Shown here one piece after another: positions 1-8,914 of a stretch of 36,753 bases of DNA; within the stretch, counting starts at the first letter, position 1, and each line of letters begins with the position of its first letter. The DNA is from Bacteroidetes bacterium GWA2_32_17 (GTDB taxonomy: Bacteria > Bacteroidota > Bacteroidia > Bacteroidales > GWA2-32-17). Both the position numbers and the translations under genes were made by a program. Location: assembly GCA_001769035.1 (NCBI GenBank), contig MENF01000160.1:1-36753 (forward strand), given 5' to 3'. The notes under the pieces are model-generated. The model saw only the letters and a list, made by a program, of their open reading frames with translations. It did not search any database and had not been told where the DNA came from.

Positions 1-46
1 GAAGTTTTGAAAATCAAGGAGTTTACTAATGTAAATGACTGTTTTC
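1..46 (+). repeat. Dispersed intergenic repeat, copy 1
   Basis: The first ~45 bases recur at 18460-18505 with about four differences. Three of these fall in the centre, where the loop of a small hairpin (arms TTTAC and GTAAA) reads TAAT here and TGTA in the other copy, so the arms are kept while the loop varies. This suggests a dispersed repeat family rather than chance. The element may start before the window edge. The rest of the stretch up to 314 holds no gene I can support. Confidence 0.65.
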
Positions 47-244
47 AAAACGAGCATAACGCAGTCAGCGGACTTTATAGACAGACTCTATTTATATCGC
101 TTTTTTTAGCCATGTAGTGTTAGCTTCGATTAATTGCCTAAGGTAAATGCTTGATTTTTTAATCTGGAGTAATAAATTTTCAAATTAAAGACGGTTCTAT
201 AAATTACTCACAATATTATTAATTTTGACAAGATTAGTTACCAA

Positions 245-269
245 TTTTATTTTTCAAAATTTTTTCTGA
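245..269 (+). promoter_or_regulatory. 25-base upstream element shared with icmF (copy 1)
   Basis: TTTTATTTTTCAAA followed by a T run and CTGA lies 45 bases before the BRO-N start. The same 25 bases, with one difference, lie at 1227-1251, 30 bases before icmF. The position suggests promoter or leader DNA. AT richness makes part of the match cheap, but the ...TCAAA...CTGA frame is specific. No clear Bacteroidota TAnnTTTG box was found beside it. Confidence 0.35.
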
Positions 270-314
270 AATTTACAATTTAAATATTTCACAAGAAAAT
301 TTTACAAATATTAA

Positions 315-1151
315 ATGGAAAAACAAAACGCAATAAAAGTATTCAACAGTAAAAAGATTCGTACAATTTGGAATGAGGATAAAGAAAAATGGTATTTTTC
401 GATTATAGATGTAATAGCCGTATTAACAGAAAGTGTTGATGCAAATGCCTATTGGAGAAAACTTAAGCAAAGACTAAAAGAAGAAGGAAATGAAACCGTG
501 ACGAATTGTCACGGTTTGAAAATGATTGCTCCAGATGGTAAAATGCGACTTACCGATGTTGCTGATACAGAGCAATTATTTCGACTTATTCAATCTGTTC
601 CTTCGCCAAAAGCCGAACCATTTAAAATGTGGCTTGCAAAAGTTGGCAGAGAAAGAATTGATGAAATTGAAGACCCTGAAATTGGAATTGACCGTATAAT
701 GGATACTTATTTGCGAAAAGGTTATTCAAAAGAATGGGTAAATCAACGACTTAAAAGCATTGAAGTAAGAAAAGATCTAACTGATGAATGGGATAAATGT
801 AGAGTTAAAAAAGGCCAGGAATATGCAATACTTACCGATGAAATTACTAAAGCATGGGCAGGAGTAACAACAAAACAATACAAGAAACTGAAAGATCTGA
901 AAAAAGAAAATCTTCGTGATCACATGACAAATTTGGAATTAGTTCTAAATATGCTTGCCGAAGCCACTACAACTGAAATTTCTAAGAAAAAAGAACCGAA
1001 AACTTTTGAAGAAAATAAAGCCATTGCTAAACAAGGAGGCACCATAGCAGGAAATACAAGAAAAGAAATTGAAGCTAAAACCGGAGAAAAAATTGTTACA
1101 GGAAAAAATGCCAAAAGACTAAAGAATAATGAAAATAAAGAGTTGAAATAA
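315..1151 (+). CDS. BRO-N domain protein (DinD-like / phage antirepressor family)
   Basis: A 278-aa protein. The N-terminal ~110 residues fit the BRO-N DNA-binding fold found in phage antirepressors and in many stand-alone chromosomal genes: residues 8-50 (IKVFNSKKIRTIW...WYFSIIDVIAVL), the ETVTNCHGLKM stretch, and RLTDVADTEQLFRLIQSVPSP. The C-terminal end has the Gly/Ala-rich segment AKQGGTIAGNTRKEIEAKTG followed by a basic tail, a motif I associate with DinD-like members. The likely role is sequence-specific DNA binding, possibly damage- or phage-related; this is inference from family. It is a lone gene with no integrase, repressor or other phage gene nearby. The start is set by the ATG after an AT-rich leader. 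A perfect 10-base hairpin lies inside the coding sequence at 493-517. Confidence 0.8.
   Translation: MEKQNAIKVFNSKKIRTIWNEDKEKWYFSIIDVIAVLTESVDANAYWRKLKQRLKEEGNETVTNCHGLKMIAPDGKMRLTDVADTEQLFRLIQSVPSPKAEPFKMWLAKVGRERIDEIEDPEIGIDRIMDTYLRKGYSKEWVNQRLKSIEVRKDLTDEWDKCRVKKGQEYAILTDEITKAWAGVTTKQYKKLKDLKKENLRDHMTNLELVLNMLAEATTTEISKKKEPKTFEENKAIAKQGGTIAGNTRKEIEAKTGEKIVTGKNAKRLKNNENKELK
493..517. repeat. Perfect hairpin inside the BRO-N gene
   Basis: AAACCGTGAC, five bases GAATT, then GTCACGGTTT: a perfect 10-base inverted repeat. It encodes the ETVTNCHG segment, which I believe is conserved in this protein family, so codon constraint alone could create it. It could also act as an internal operator. 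Confidence 0.6.
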
Positions 1152-1166
1152 CCATAAAAGTTTTAG

Positions 1167-1207
1167 AAAATTTGTACTCCCGAAACTTCGAGATTGTGGC
1201 AAATTTT
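1167..1207 (+). terminator. Possible terminator or leader hairpin between the BRO-N gene and icmF
   Basis: AAAATTTG at 1167-1174 pairs with CAAATTTT at 1200-1207 around a 25-base loop, 15 bases after the BRO-N stop. The stem is AT-rich and no long T run follows, so termination is uncertain. Confidence 0.25.
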
Positions 1208-1226
1208 ATTATAGTTGCATAACATT

Positions 1227-1251
1227 TTTTATTTTTCAAATTTTTTTCTGA
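1227..1251 (+). promoter_or_regulatory. 25-base upstream element shared with the BRO-N gene (copy 2)
   Basis: Differs from 245-269 at one of 25 positions and ends 30 bases before the icmF ATG. It may be a common promoter or 5' leader element. The region between the BRO-N stop and icmF holds nothing else I can name. Confidence 0.35.
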
Positions 1252-1281
1252 CTTTTGAAGTCTTTATAAATAAAATTATTT

Positions 1282-4200
1282 ATGCAGGATATTGAGCCAT
1301 ATAAACCAAAAAATCATATAAGAATTGTAACTGCAGCTTCGTTATTTGATGGACACGATGCTACAATTAATGTTATGCGTAGAATACTTCAGTCGTCGGG
1401 AGCCGAAGTAATTCATTTAGGTCATAACATTTCGGTACAGGAGATTGTTGATTGTGCTATTCAGGAAGATGTTCAGGCAGTTGCAATTACTTCGTATCAA
1501 GGCGGACATCTTGAATTTTTTAAATATATGCTCGATTTATTTAAGGAAAGAGGCTGTGGACACATTAAAATTTTTGGTGGCGGTGGAGGAGTTATACTTC
1601 CCAAAGAAATTAAAGAACTTCAAGAATATGGTATTACCCGATTATATTCGCCCGATGATGGTAGGGCAATGGGTTTGCAGGGAATGATTAATGACATGTT
1701 AGAAAAATGCGATTATCCTTGCGGTAAAAAAATAAAAATCAACATTAAAGAAATTCAAAACAATGACCACCATTCAATTGCAAAAGTTATTTCGGCAGTT
1801 GAAAATTATCCCGATGAAATAAGAAAAGAAATTTCAGAAATAAACAAACTTGCATCAAAAATCACAATTCCCGTATTAGGAATAACGGGTACAGGTGGCT
1901 CAGGCAAATCGTCGCTAATTGATGAATTTGTCAGAAGATTTTTAATTGAGTTTCCAAAAAAACAAATTGCAATAGTTTGTGTTGACCCTTCAAAACGCAA
2001 ATCGGGTGGCTCGTTATTAGGCGACAGAATAAGAATGAATTCCATAATCAATCCACGAGTTTATATGCGTTCAATGGCAACACGACAATCCAATTTAGCT
2101 TTATCAAAATATGTAATAGAAACAATAAACATACTAAAAATTGCAGGATTCGATTTAATAATTATAGAAACATCAGGTATTGGACAATCTGATACAGAAA
2201 TTATTGACCACAGTAATTTTTCGCTTTATGTTATGACACCCGAATACGGTGCAGCATCGCAATTAGAAAAAATTGACATGCTCGATTTCGCAGATATAAT
2301 TGCGATAAATAAATTTGATAAACGTGGTGGAATGGATGCACTTAGAGATGTAAAAAAGCAATATCAACGTAACCATAAACTTTTCGAAAAAGATGTTGAT
2401 TTAATGCCTGTTTATGGAACTATTGCTTCACAATTTAACGACCCTGGAGTTAATCAGCTTTTTAAAGCTATAATAGAAAAATCTAATGAAAAACTCGGTG
2501 TGCACTTTAAATTAACAACTCACATAAAAAATGAAATTCCTGAAAAAATTTTCATAATTCCTCCTCAACGAGTAAGATATTTATCGGAGATTACAGACAC
2601 AATAAGAGGTTATAACCATAATGTAGAAGAACAAGCTGAAATTGCACAAAAACTATACGGGTTAAAACTTTCTATTGAAGTAATCAAGAAAAATAAAAAC
2701 AATAAACACATTGTTGAAGAATTAGAATCAATTTACAATGATTTGAATGAAGATTTAGAAAAAAACAATCGTAAAATTTTAGAAAACTGGAATGCAAAAA
2801 TCGAATCTTACAAAAAGGAATATTACATTTTTAAAGTTCGCGATAAAGAAATTAAAATTAAAACTCATACCGAAACCCTTTCGCACACTATAATTCCAAA
2901 AATTTCGATGCCAAAATACAAAGCATGGGGCGATATTTTAAAATGGAATTTAAAAGAAAATGTTCCTGGAGAGTTTCCTTATGCAGGAGGAGTTTTTCCA
3001 TTTAAACGCGAAGGCGAAGACCCAACACGTATGTTTGCAGGCGAGGGCGGACCAGAAAGAACAAACAAAAGATTCCATTATGTATCGCGTGGATTATGTG
3101 CAAAAAGGTTATCAACTGCTTTTGATTCTGTAACATTATACGGAAGCGACCCACATAATCGCCCCGATATTTATGGAAAAATAGGAAATTCAGGCGTTTC
3201 AATCAGTTGTTTAGATGATGCGAAAAAATTGTATTCCGGATTTAATTTATGCAACTTATCTACTTCTGTGTCAATGACTATAAATGGACCAGCTCCAATT
3301 ATGGTTGCATATTTTATGAATACTGCCATTGACCAACAATGCGAAATTTATATTAAACAAAATAACCTCACTACTCAGGTTGAAAAAAAGATAAACGAAA
3401 TATACAAAAAGAAAGGAACAGTCCGCCCACAATATCAAGGAAAATTACCCGAAGGAAATGATGGATTAGGACTTATTTTGCTCGGTGTTACAGGTGACCA
3501 TGTTTTGCCTAAAGAAGTTTATGAAAAAATTAAAATAGAAACTATTTCTAAAGTCAGAGGTACCGTGCAGGCCGATATTTTAAAAGAAGATCAGGGACAA
3601 AACACTTGCATTTTTTCAACTGATTTTTCATTGAAATTAATGGGCGATGTGCAGGAATATTTCATAAATAACAATGTTCGCAATTTTTATTCAGTTTCTA
3701 TTTCAGGTTATCATATTGCCGAAGCAGGTGCTAACCCTATATCACAATTAGCTTTTACACTTTCAAATGGATTTACTTACGTAGAATATTATTTATCAAG
3801 AGGGATGGATATTGATAAATTTGCACCTAACCTTTCATTCTTTTTCTCAAACGGTATTGATATTGAATTTTCGGTAATTGGACGAGTAGCCCGTATTATT
3901 TGGGCAAAAGCAATGAAATTAAAATACAAAGGAAATGCACGTTCACAACAATTAAAATATCATATTCAAACTTCTGGTCGTTCATTACATGCACAAGAAA
4001 TAGATTTTAATGATATACGCACAACCTTACAAGCCCTTTATGCAATTTACGATAACTGTAACTCTTTGCACACAAATGCTTATGACGAAGCCATAACAAC
4101 ACCAACCGAAGAATCTGTTCGCCGTGCTATTGCAATTCAAATGATAATAAATCATGAACTTGGTTTAGCTAAAAATCAAAATCCCACACAAGGTGCATTT

Positions 4201-4656
4201 ATAATTGAAGAGTTAACAGAATTAGTTGAAGAAGCTGTAATGGCAGAATTTGACAGAATTACTGAACGTGGGGGAGTTTTAGGTGCAATGGAAACAACAT
4301 ACCAGCGTAGCAAAATTCAAGAGGAATCGCTTTATTACGAAACTTTAAAACATTCTGGTGAACTTCCTATAATGGGAGTAAACACATTCTTGTCAAGCAA
4401 AGGTTCGCCTACGGTTACTCCAGGCGAAGTAATTCGTGCGACTGAAACCGAAAAGAAATACCAAATTTATATGCTTGAACAACTTCATAAAACTAACGAA
4501 GATAAAGCCCCAGCATTACTGGAAGAATTAAAACATACTGCAATAAAAAATCAAAACATATTCGAAAAATTAATGGAGGTAGGTAAATATTGCTCTATTG
4601 GACAAATTACCAATGCATTGTTTGATGTTGGAGGGGAGTATAGAAGGAATATGTAG
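1282..4656 (+). CDS. icmF: Fused isobutyryl-CoA mutase IcmF (B12 domain, G protein, mutase)
   Basis: A 1124-aa adenosylcobalamin enzyme that rearranges the carbon skeleton of isobutyryl-CoA and n-butyryl-CoA (some relatives accept isovaleryl/pivalyl-CoA). Residues ~12-145 form the B12-binding domain with DGHD, His25 being the expected lower cobalt ligand, and GG-rich loops near 99-104. Residues ~190-410 are a MeaB-like G domain with P-loop GTGGSGKSS (203-211), ETSGIGQS and NKFD (343-346). The mutase barrel runs from ~540 to the end. In the substrate pocket, Phe585 (MFAGEGG) aligns with Tyr89 of methylmalonyl-CoA mutase and Gln773 (KEDQGQN) with Arg207, the Phe/Gln pair known for isobutyryl-type mutases. 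It is complete and slightly longer than typical (~1090). Because of the fused chaperone it does not need the separate meaB at 21543-22631. Confidence 0.95.
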   Translation: MQDIEPYKPKNHIRIVTAASLFDGHDATINVMRRILQSSGAEVIHLGHNISVQEIVDCAIQEDVQAVAITSYQGGHLEFFKYMLDLFKERGCGHIKIFGGGGGVILPKEIKELQEYGITRLYSPDDGRAMGLQGMINDMLEKCDYPCGKKIKINIKEIQNNDHHSIAKVISAVENYPDEIRKEISEINKLASKITIPVLGITGTGGSGKSSLIDEFVRRFLIEFPKKQIAIVCVDPSKRKSGGSLLGDRIRMNSIINPRVYMRSMATRQSNLALSKYVIETINILKIAGFDLIIIETSGIGQSDTEIIDHSNFSLYVMTPEYGAASQLEKIDMLDFADIIAINKFDKRGGMDALRDVKKQYQRNHKLFEKDVDLMPVYGTIASQFNDPGVNQLFKAIIEKSNEKLGVHFKLTTHIKNEIPEKIFIIPPQRVRYLSEITDTIRGYNHNVEEQAEIAQKLYGLKLSIEVIKKNKNNKHIVEELESIYNDLNEDLEKNNRKILENWNAKIESYKKEYYIFKVRDKEIKIKTHTETLSHTIIPKISMPKYKAWGDILKWNLKENVPGEFPYAGGVFPFKREGEDPTRMFAGEGGPERTNKRFHYVSRGLCAKRLSTAFDSVTLYGSDPHNRPDIYGKIGNSGVSISCLDDAKKLYSGFNLCNLSTSVSMTINGPAPIMVAYFMNTAIDQQCEIYIKQNNLTTQVEKKINEIYKKKGTVRPQYQGKLPEGNDGLGLILLGVTGDHVLPKEVYEKIKIETISKVRGTVQADILKEDQGQNTCIFSTDFSLKLMGDVQEYFINNNVRNFYSVSISGYHIAEAGANPISQLAFTLSNGFTYVEYYLSRGMDIDKFAPNLSFFFSNGIDIEFSVIGRVARIIWAKAMKLKYKGNARSQQLKYHIQTSGRSLHAQEIDFNDIRTTLQALYAIYDNCNSLHTNAYDEAITTPTEESVRRAIAIQMIINHELGLAKNQNPTQGAFIIEELTELVEEAVMAEFDRITERGGVLGAMETTYQRSKIQEESLYYETLKHSGELPIMGVNTFLSSKGSPTVTPGEVIRATETEKKYQIYMLEQLHKTNEDKAPALLEELKHTAIKNQNIFEKLMEVGKYCSIGQITNALFDVGGEYRRNM

Positions 4657-5161
4657 CTACATTGTTCAAAAAGTTTATAGTTTCGAGTTTATAGTTTTTG
4701 ATTCACTATTCACTTTTTGTCATTCTGTCCCGATGCTTCGCATTGGCGTCAAGTTAAGGATTGAATTTATGGGCTAAAGCCCGCATCAAATGTGGCATTC
4801 AAACCCCCGACATAAATGTAGGGTTTATTAATTAGACATTATATAAGTTAAGTGTTTAATGTGACTTTAAAATTATTTAACCCACAGCAAATTTCCGTAA
4901 TAAAATAGACATTCGATTGTTAATTATTTTATCTTTGTTCTATTGATATTCTAACTTATATAATATCTATTATAATTGAATAGAATTATTAGCCCCGACC
5001 TTCAGGTCGGGGTATATAGATGCACCACAAAACAGGGGACTTTAGTCCCAATCATTTTATTGAGAATCAGGGGCTTTTAAGCCAAAAATGGGTTATTAGC
5101 TTGACGCGTATGCGATGCTTCGGGAGATTAGCGAAGAATCTGCTTAAGTTTTTAAAATCTA
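4657..5161. repeat. Gene-free region with an array of short palindromes
   Basis: No gene is supported here. Perfect palindromic units are GGGCTAAAGCCC (4771-4782), a nested hairpin with outer arms AAACCC/GGGTTT (4801-4826), CCCCGACCT-TC-AGGTCGGGG (4993-5012), GGGACTTTAGTCCC (5036-5049) and GGCTTTTAAGCC (5072-5083). A further long-range pair, agacattatataagtta at 4834-4850 and its complement at 4952-4968, matches at 16 of 17 positions and may bound a ~135-base element. The CTTTAG/CTAAAG cores resemble those at 12533-12674. This looks like a REP-type repeat cluster between convergent genes. Confidence 0.7.
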
Positions 5162-5177
5162 TCCCGATGTTTCGGGA
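5162..5177 (-). terminator. Likely terminator of the SNF2 gene
   Basis: TCCCGA, loop TGTT, TCGGGA lies 10 bases past the stop codon of the minus-strand helicase gene and is followed on that strand by a T-rich tract. The same TCCCGATG...CTTCG motif also occurs near 4728 and 5113, so it may be a repeat that serves as terminator. Confidence 0.45.
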
Positions 5178-5186
5178 CTATTTATT

Positions 5187-8100
5187 TTAATATTTTTCAA
5201 GTTTAAAAATATCCCTTAACTCTCTGTTACTTAAATTACCAATCCAGTTTTCTCCTGTAGCTACTGTAATATCGGCGAGGTGCTTTTTACTCTGAATCAT
5301 ATCATTAATTCGTTCTTCAAAAGTATTTTTAGTAATAAACCTGTGAACCATTACGTTACTTTTTTGCCCGATTCGATATGCTCTGTCTGTGGCTTGAGTT
5401 TCAACTGCGGGGTTCCACCAAAGGTCGTAATGAATTACATGATTGGCTGCGGTGAGATTTAAACCAGTTCCGGCTGCTTTAAGTGAAAGTATAAATATTT
5501 TTTCGGCACGGTTAGTTTGAAAATTGTTTACCATTTCGTTACGTTGTTTAATGTTACAGCCACCATGATAAAACATTGGTTCATCTTTATATCTTTCGGT
5601 AATAAAATGTTTTAGAAGTTTTCCCATTTCGGTAAATTGTGTAAAAACAAGAACTTTTTCGTTGCTCTCTGTTATGCTGTCGAGCTTATCGAAAAGCAAA
5701 TCTAATTTACCGCTAAGCGAAACATCAAGCACGTTGTTTTTAAGAAACTGGGTAGGGTGATTGCAAATTTGCTTTAATGCCAGAATCATCTGCAAAACCA
5801 ATCCTTGCCTTACAAATAAAGATTTATGGTCGGTAGAGGTAATTCCTTCAATTTCGTCAAGAGCTTTTTGTAAAGTGTTCTCGTACAACGAAGCTTGCTC
5901 TTTGGCTAAAGTTGCAAAACAGTCCATCTCAATTTTATCAGGCAAATCGGAAATAATTGATTTATCCGATTTCAATCTTCGCATAAGAAAAGGAGATGTA
6001 ACTTTTTTGAGTTTTTCGGCAACTTCTATATCATTAAATTGTTGAATAGGGTTACCATAAGTATCATTAAATTCTTTCAGATTACCTAAAAATCCGCGAT
6101 TACTATAATCAACAATACTCCAGAGTTCACTTAACCTGTTTTCAACAGGTGTTCCGCTCATTGCAATAAAATTATTGGCAGGAATGCTTTTAATTGCTTT
6201 GGTTTGCTCGGTGTTAATGTTTTTTATGTTTTGTGCTTCATCAATAATTAAAGTATGCCAGTTTTTCTTTTTTAAATTTTTTGCATCACTTCTAATCACG
6301 CCATACGAAGTAATTAATACATCAAACTCCTCTTTATCTTCTATTTTGCGATTTGTTCCATGAAAAATTTTTGCTTTTAAAGAAGGTGCGAATTTTTGAA
6401 TTTCTGCTTCCCAGTTACTTAATAGTCCGGTAGGTACAACTACTAAAACTTTATCATTTTCGAGCAAGCCTTCTTCTTTATATTTTTGTATGGTAGCAAT
6501 TACCTGTATAGTTTTGCCTAATCCCATATCATCGGCAATAACACTGCCAAAACCAATTTTTGCGTTACGATACATCCATGAATAGCCACGCTTTTGATAA
6601 GGACGAAGTTGTGCATTAATACCATTTGGCAGAGGAATTTCGTTAAATTCAGTTAATTCTTTTATCATTTTATTTACCTCTTCAGTCATTTCAATTTTAG
6701 CTCCGAGATACTCACCACTTAAAGCCGAACGAAGTATTTGAAAGGCGCTTAGTTCTTTGGTTTCGGTAAAATGTTTATACAATTTTTCCAACTCCTCTTT
6801 TTTAACATAAATGTAACTGGTTTTAAATTTTATTAAGCCGTCTGATTTTTGCAGAAGCTTTTTAAATTCTTCTTCATTCATTAATGTATCGCCAATAGCC
6901 ACTTGCCAGTCAAAATCGAGCAACTGGTCGAGTCGGAGAAACGATTTTCCATTTTTTTCTTTGCTTTTTACTTTTATACTTGCTTTTGGTTTAAGAATAT
7001 ATTGCAACGATTTTGGAAGAAGTATTGAAATATCAAGTAACTGAATTGCAGGAATCATCTGAATTAAAAAAGGTGCAAAAGTATCTATATCCAATTCAAT
7101 TATTGTATTTCCGTTGGTATTTATATATGTATCAAGTCCGGGAATAAAATTGCTTAACTGGGTTAATGATTGTAAAATTTCGTATCGCTCAAGTTCATGT
7201 TTTTTCAAATTCAAAATATCATAAAGCGAAACTGGTATATCAAATTTTTTTATAGTGTTTTCGATGTTAATTGTTACAAGAAATTTCTCGTTTGGTAATT
7301 CTTTTACTGTAATTGCAGGTTTATATGTACCTTGTGTTATAAAATATTTATTTATCCAAACCGAAATACCTCCGCTTAGTGCGTCTTCACCGGGTTTTGT
7401 AAATGGATAATTTATTTTCTTGAAAAATAAATTCAGAAACAAATCATCAATTTTAAATTCTCCTAAGATATTAATTAATTCGGTAATAAAAAGTGAAAGC
7501 AAATTAAAGCCGGTATTGTTATTAATTTCTTTGTATTTATTTTGTGTTTCCCATAGAAAAATTTCGGGTGGCAAAATATCATTTAACTTTTCGACCAATT
7601 GTTTAACTTCTTTACATAACAAAGCGGGTACCCACCGAATAGAATATTCTTTATTTTTTAACTGAACAATTTGCGGAACAACGGCTCCGTTAGCCAATAA
7701 ATGAATAGCAAAGTGCAAAACAGTATGCAAAGAAGCTGTTGAAGGTTGGTAGTCAAGAATTTTTGACGAAGGAATTTGTGCTAACTGGTGAAGAAAATCA
7801 AACAGCGAAAATCTGTTATCATTAACAAGTACACGCGAATAAAATTCTTCATTAATAGTAATTTTTTGCGATGTTCTGTGATTAATGTCTAATTCGTGAA
7901 TTTTTGCATTTATAAAAAGATTCTCTAAACTTATTTTTCCGTGTACAACTTTCTGAGCATTTTTAACTATTTTATTCAGCATGATGCTGTATTTTTCTTT
8001 AAAATTACCACTGCCGGTATAAAAAGGTGGAAAATCGGAAAGTAAAGCTATTAATGGTTCGTGAATAGGAGTAAGTTTTGAAAAAACAAGTTTTTGATAA

Positions 8101-8741
8101 GCGTTTTCAGTATTATAATCTTTTTTCTTGTTCTTTTTGTTATCAAAATACAAATCAATTATTTTCGGAATTTCTGCACTTTCTTTGTTTACTTTAATTC
8201 CTATTTTGTTGAGTTCGGCAATTAAATTAACATTATGCAGATTGAATACCAGAAAAGGATTATTATCAATTTCGGTACTTAATTTATAAATTACAGAAGC
8301 TAAATGTTTGCATGGTACAGCCCAATCGGGACAAGAGCATTGCATTTTAAAATCGGTCCATTGTTTTGGAAAAACTTTTAATCCCATTGTTTGGGCAATA
8401 TTTAGAACTTCAGGGTCGAGTTCTCTGTTCAATAATTTTGAAATAATAACGGGTTTTTGGGCTAATTTTAGTATAAATTCTCTTAATTCAGGGTCAAAAA
8501 AAGGAGGTAGAATAATATCAACCTTATAGGGTGTTGGGCGACTGCCTGCAACTTTTGCACTAATACGATTATTAGTTATTGTTATTTGTTTTACTGCACC
8601 TTTGTTAGCATAACTAATTCCACGAGGAAGACGATTGCTGTAATCAATATTGTTTAGCGAATTAAGCCATTGTTGTCCCCACCATGTTTTTCCAAAATTT
8701 GACATTTTATTATATTTAAATTTGTAAATATTCTTATTCAT
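5187..8741 (-). CDS. SWIM zinc-finger SNF2-family helicase
   Basis: An 1184-aa ATP-dependent DNA translocase of the SNF2 class. A SWIM zinc motif sits near the N terminus (Cys135-x-Cys137, Cys144-x-His146), a common arrangement in bacterial SNF2 proteins. The middle ~400 residues carry no motif I can name. The C-terminal half is the helicase core: motif I DDMGLGKTIQ, motif II DEAQ, SGTPVENR (motif III region), then the second RecA lobe with KVLVFTQF and motif VI QATDRAYRIGQ. The likely role is remodelling protein-DNA or RNA polymerase complexes; the substrate cannot be told. It stands alone, with 173 bases separating it from the phosphatase gene upstream, so it may have its own promoter. Confidence 0.93.
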   Translation of the reverse strand: MNKNIYKFKYNKMSNFGKTWWGQQWLNSLNNIDYSNRLPRGISYANKGAVKQITITNNRISAKVAGSRPTPYKVDIILPPFFDPELREFILKLAQKPVIISKLLNRELDPEVLNIAQTMGLKVFPKQWTDFKMQCSCPDWAVPCKHLASVIYKLSTEIDNNPFLVFNLHNVNLIAELNKIGIKVNKESAEIPKIIDLYFDNKKNKKKDYNTENAYQKLVFSKLTPIHEPLIALLSDFPPFYTGSGNFKEKYSIMLNKIVKNAQKVVHGKISLENLFINAKIHELDINHRTSQKITINEEFYSRVLVNDNRFSLFDFLHQLAQIPSSKILDYQPSTASLHTVLHFAIHLLANGAVVPQIVQLKNKEYSIRWVPALLCKEVKQLVEKLNDILPPEIFLWETQNKYKEINNNTGFNLLSLFITELINILGEFKIDDLFLNLFFKKINYPFTKPGEDALSGGISVWINKYFITQGTYKPAITVKELPNEKFLVTINIENTIKKFDIPVSLYDILNLKKHELERYEILQSLTQLSNFIPGLDTYINTNGNTIIELDIDTFAPFLIQMIPAIQLLDISILLPKSLQYILKPKASIKVKSKEKNGKSFLRLDQLLDFDWQVAIGDTLMNEEEFKKLLQKSDGLIKFKTSYIYVKKEELEKLYKHFTETKELSAFQILRSALSGEYLGAKIEMTEEVNKMIKELTEFNEIPLPNGINAQLRPYQKRGYSWMYRNAKIGFGSVIADDMGLGKTIQVIATIQKYKEEGLLENDKVLVVVPTGLLSNWEAEIQKFAPSLKAKIFHGTNRKIEDKEEFDVLITSYGVIRSDAKNLKKKNWHTLIIDEAQNIKNINTEQTKAIKSIPANNFIAMSGTPVENRLSELWSIVDYSNRGFLGNLKEFNDTYGNPIQQFNDIEVAEKLKKVTSPFLMRRLKSDKSIISDLPDKIEMDCFATLAKEQASLYENTLQKALDEIEGITSTDHKSLFVRQGLVLQMILALKQICNHPTQFLKNNVLDVSLSGKLDLLFDKLDSITESNEKVLVFTQFTEMGKLLKHFITERYKDEPMFYHGGCNIKQRNEMVNNFQTNRAEKIFILSLKAAGTGLNLTAANHVIHYDLWWNPAVETQATDRAYRIGQKSNVMVHRFITKNTFEERINDMIQSKKHLADITVATGENWIGNLSNRELRDIFKLEKY

Positions 8742-8749
8742 AAAAAATT

Positions 8750-8864
8750 CTCACGCAAAGGCGCAGAGCTATCTAAGAATAAAGCTCGCAGAGTTGAAAA
8801 AAAATATAAATGATTTTTAACCATTTGCGAACTTATAACTATGCGTATATTGCGTCTTTGCGAG
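8750..8864. repeat. Imperfect inverted repeat of the 'CGCAAAGGCGC' type
   Basis: CTCACGCAAAGGCGCA at 8750 and TGCGTCTTTGCGAG at 8851 are near inverted copies, with AAGCTCGCAGAG between them. Such 'acgcaaaggcgcaaag' motifs are common intergenic repeats in Bacteroidota and other bacteria. It fills most of the gap between the helicase and the phosphatase gene, so the helicase promoter must lie in or beside it. Confidence 0.55.
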
Positions 8865-8914
8865 AAACAATTCATACATGAGTTTAGTAAAATCATATTA
8901 TCCTTATTAATTAC

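Noticed and set aside
315-1151. BRO-N gene as evidence for a prophage
   Set aside because: No integrase, structural or replication phage genes lie nearby; such genes often stand alone in chromosomes.
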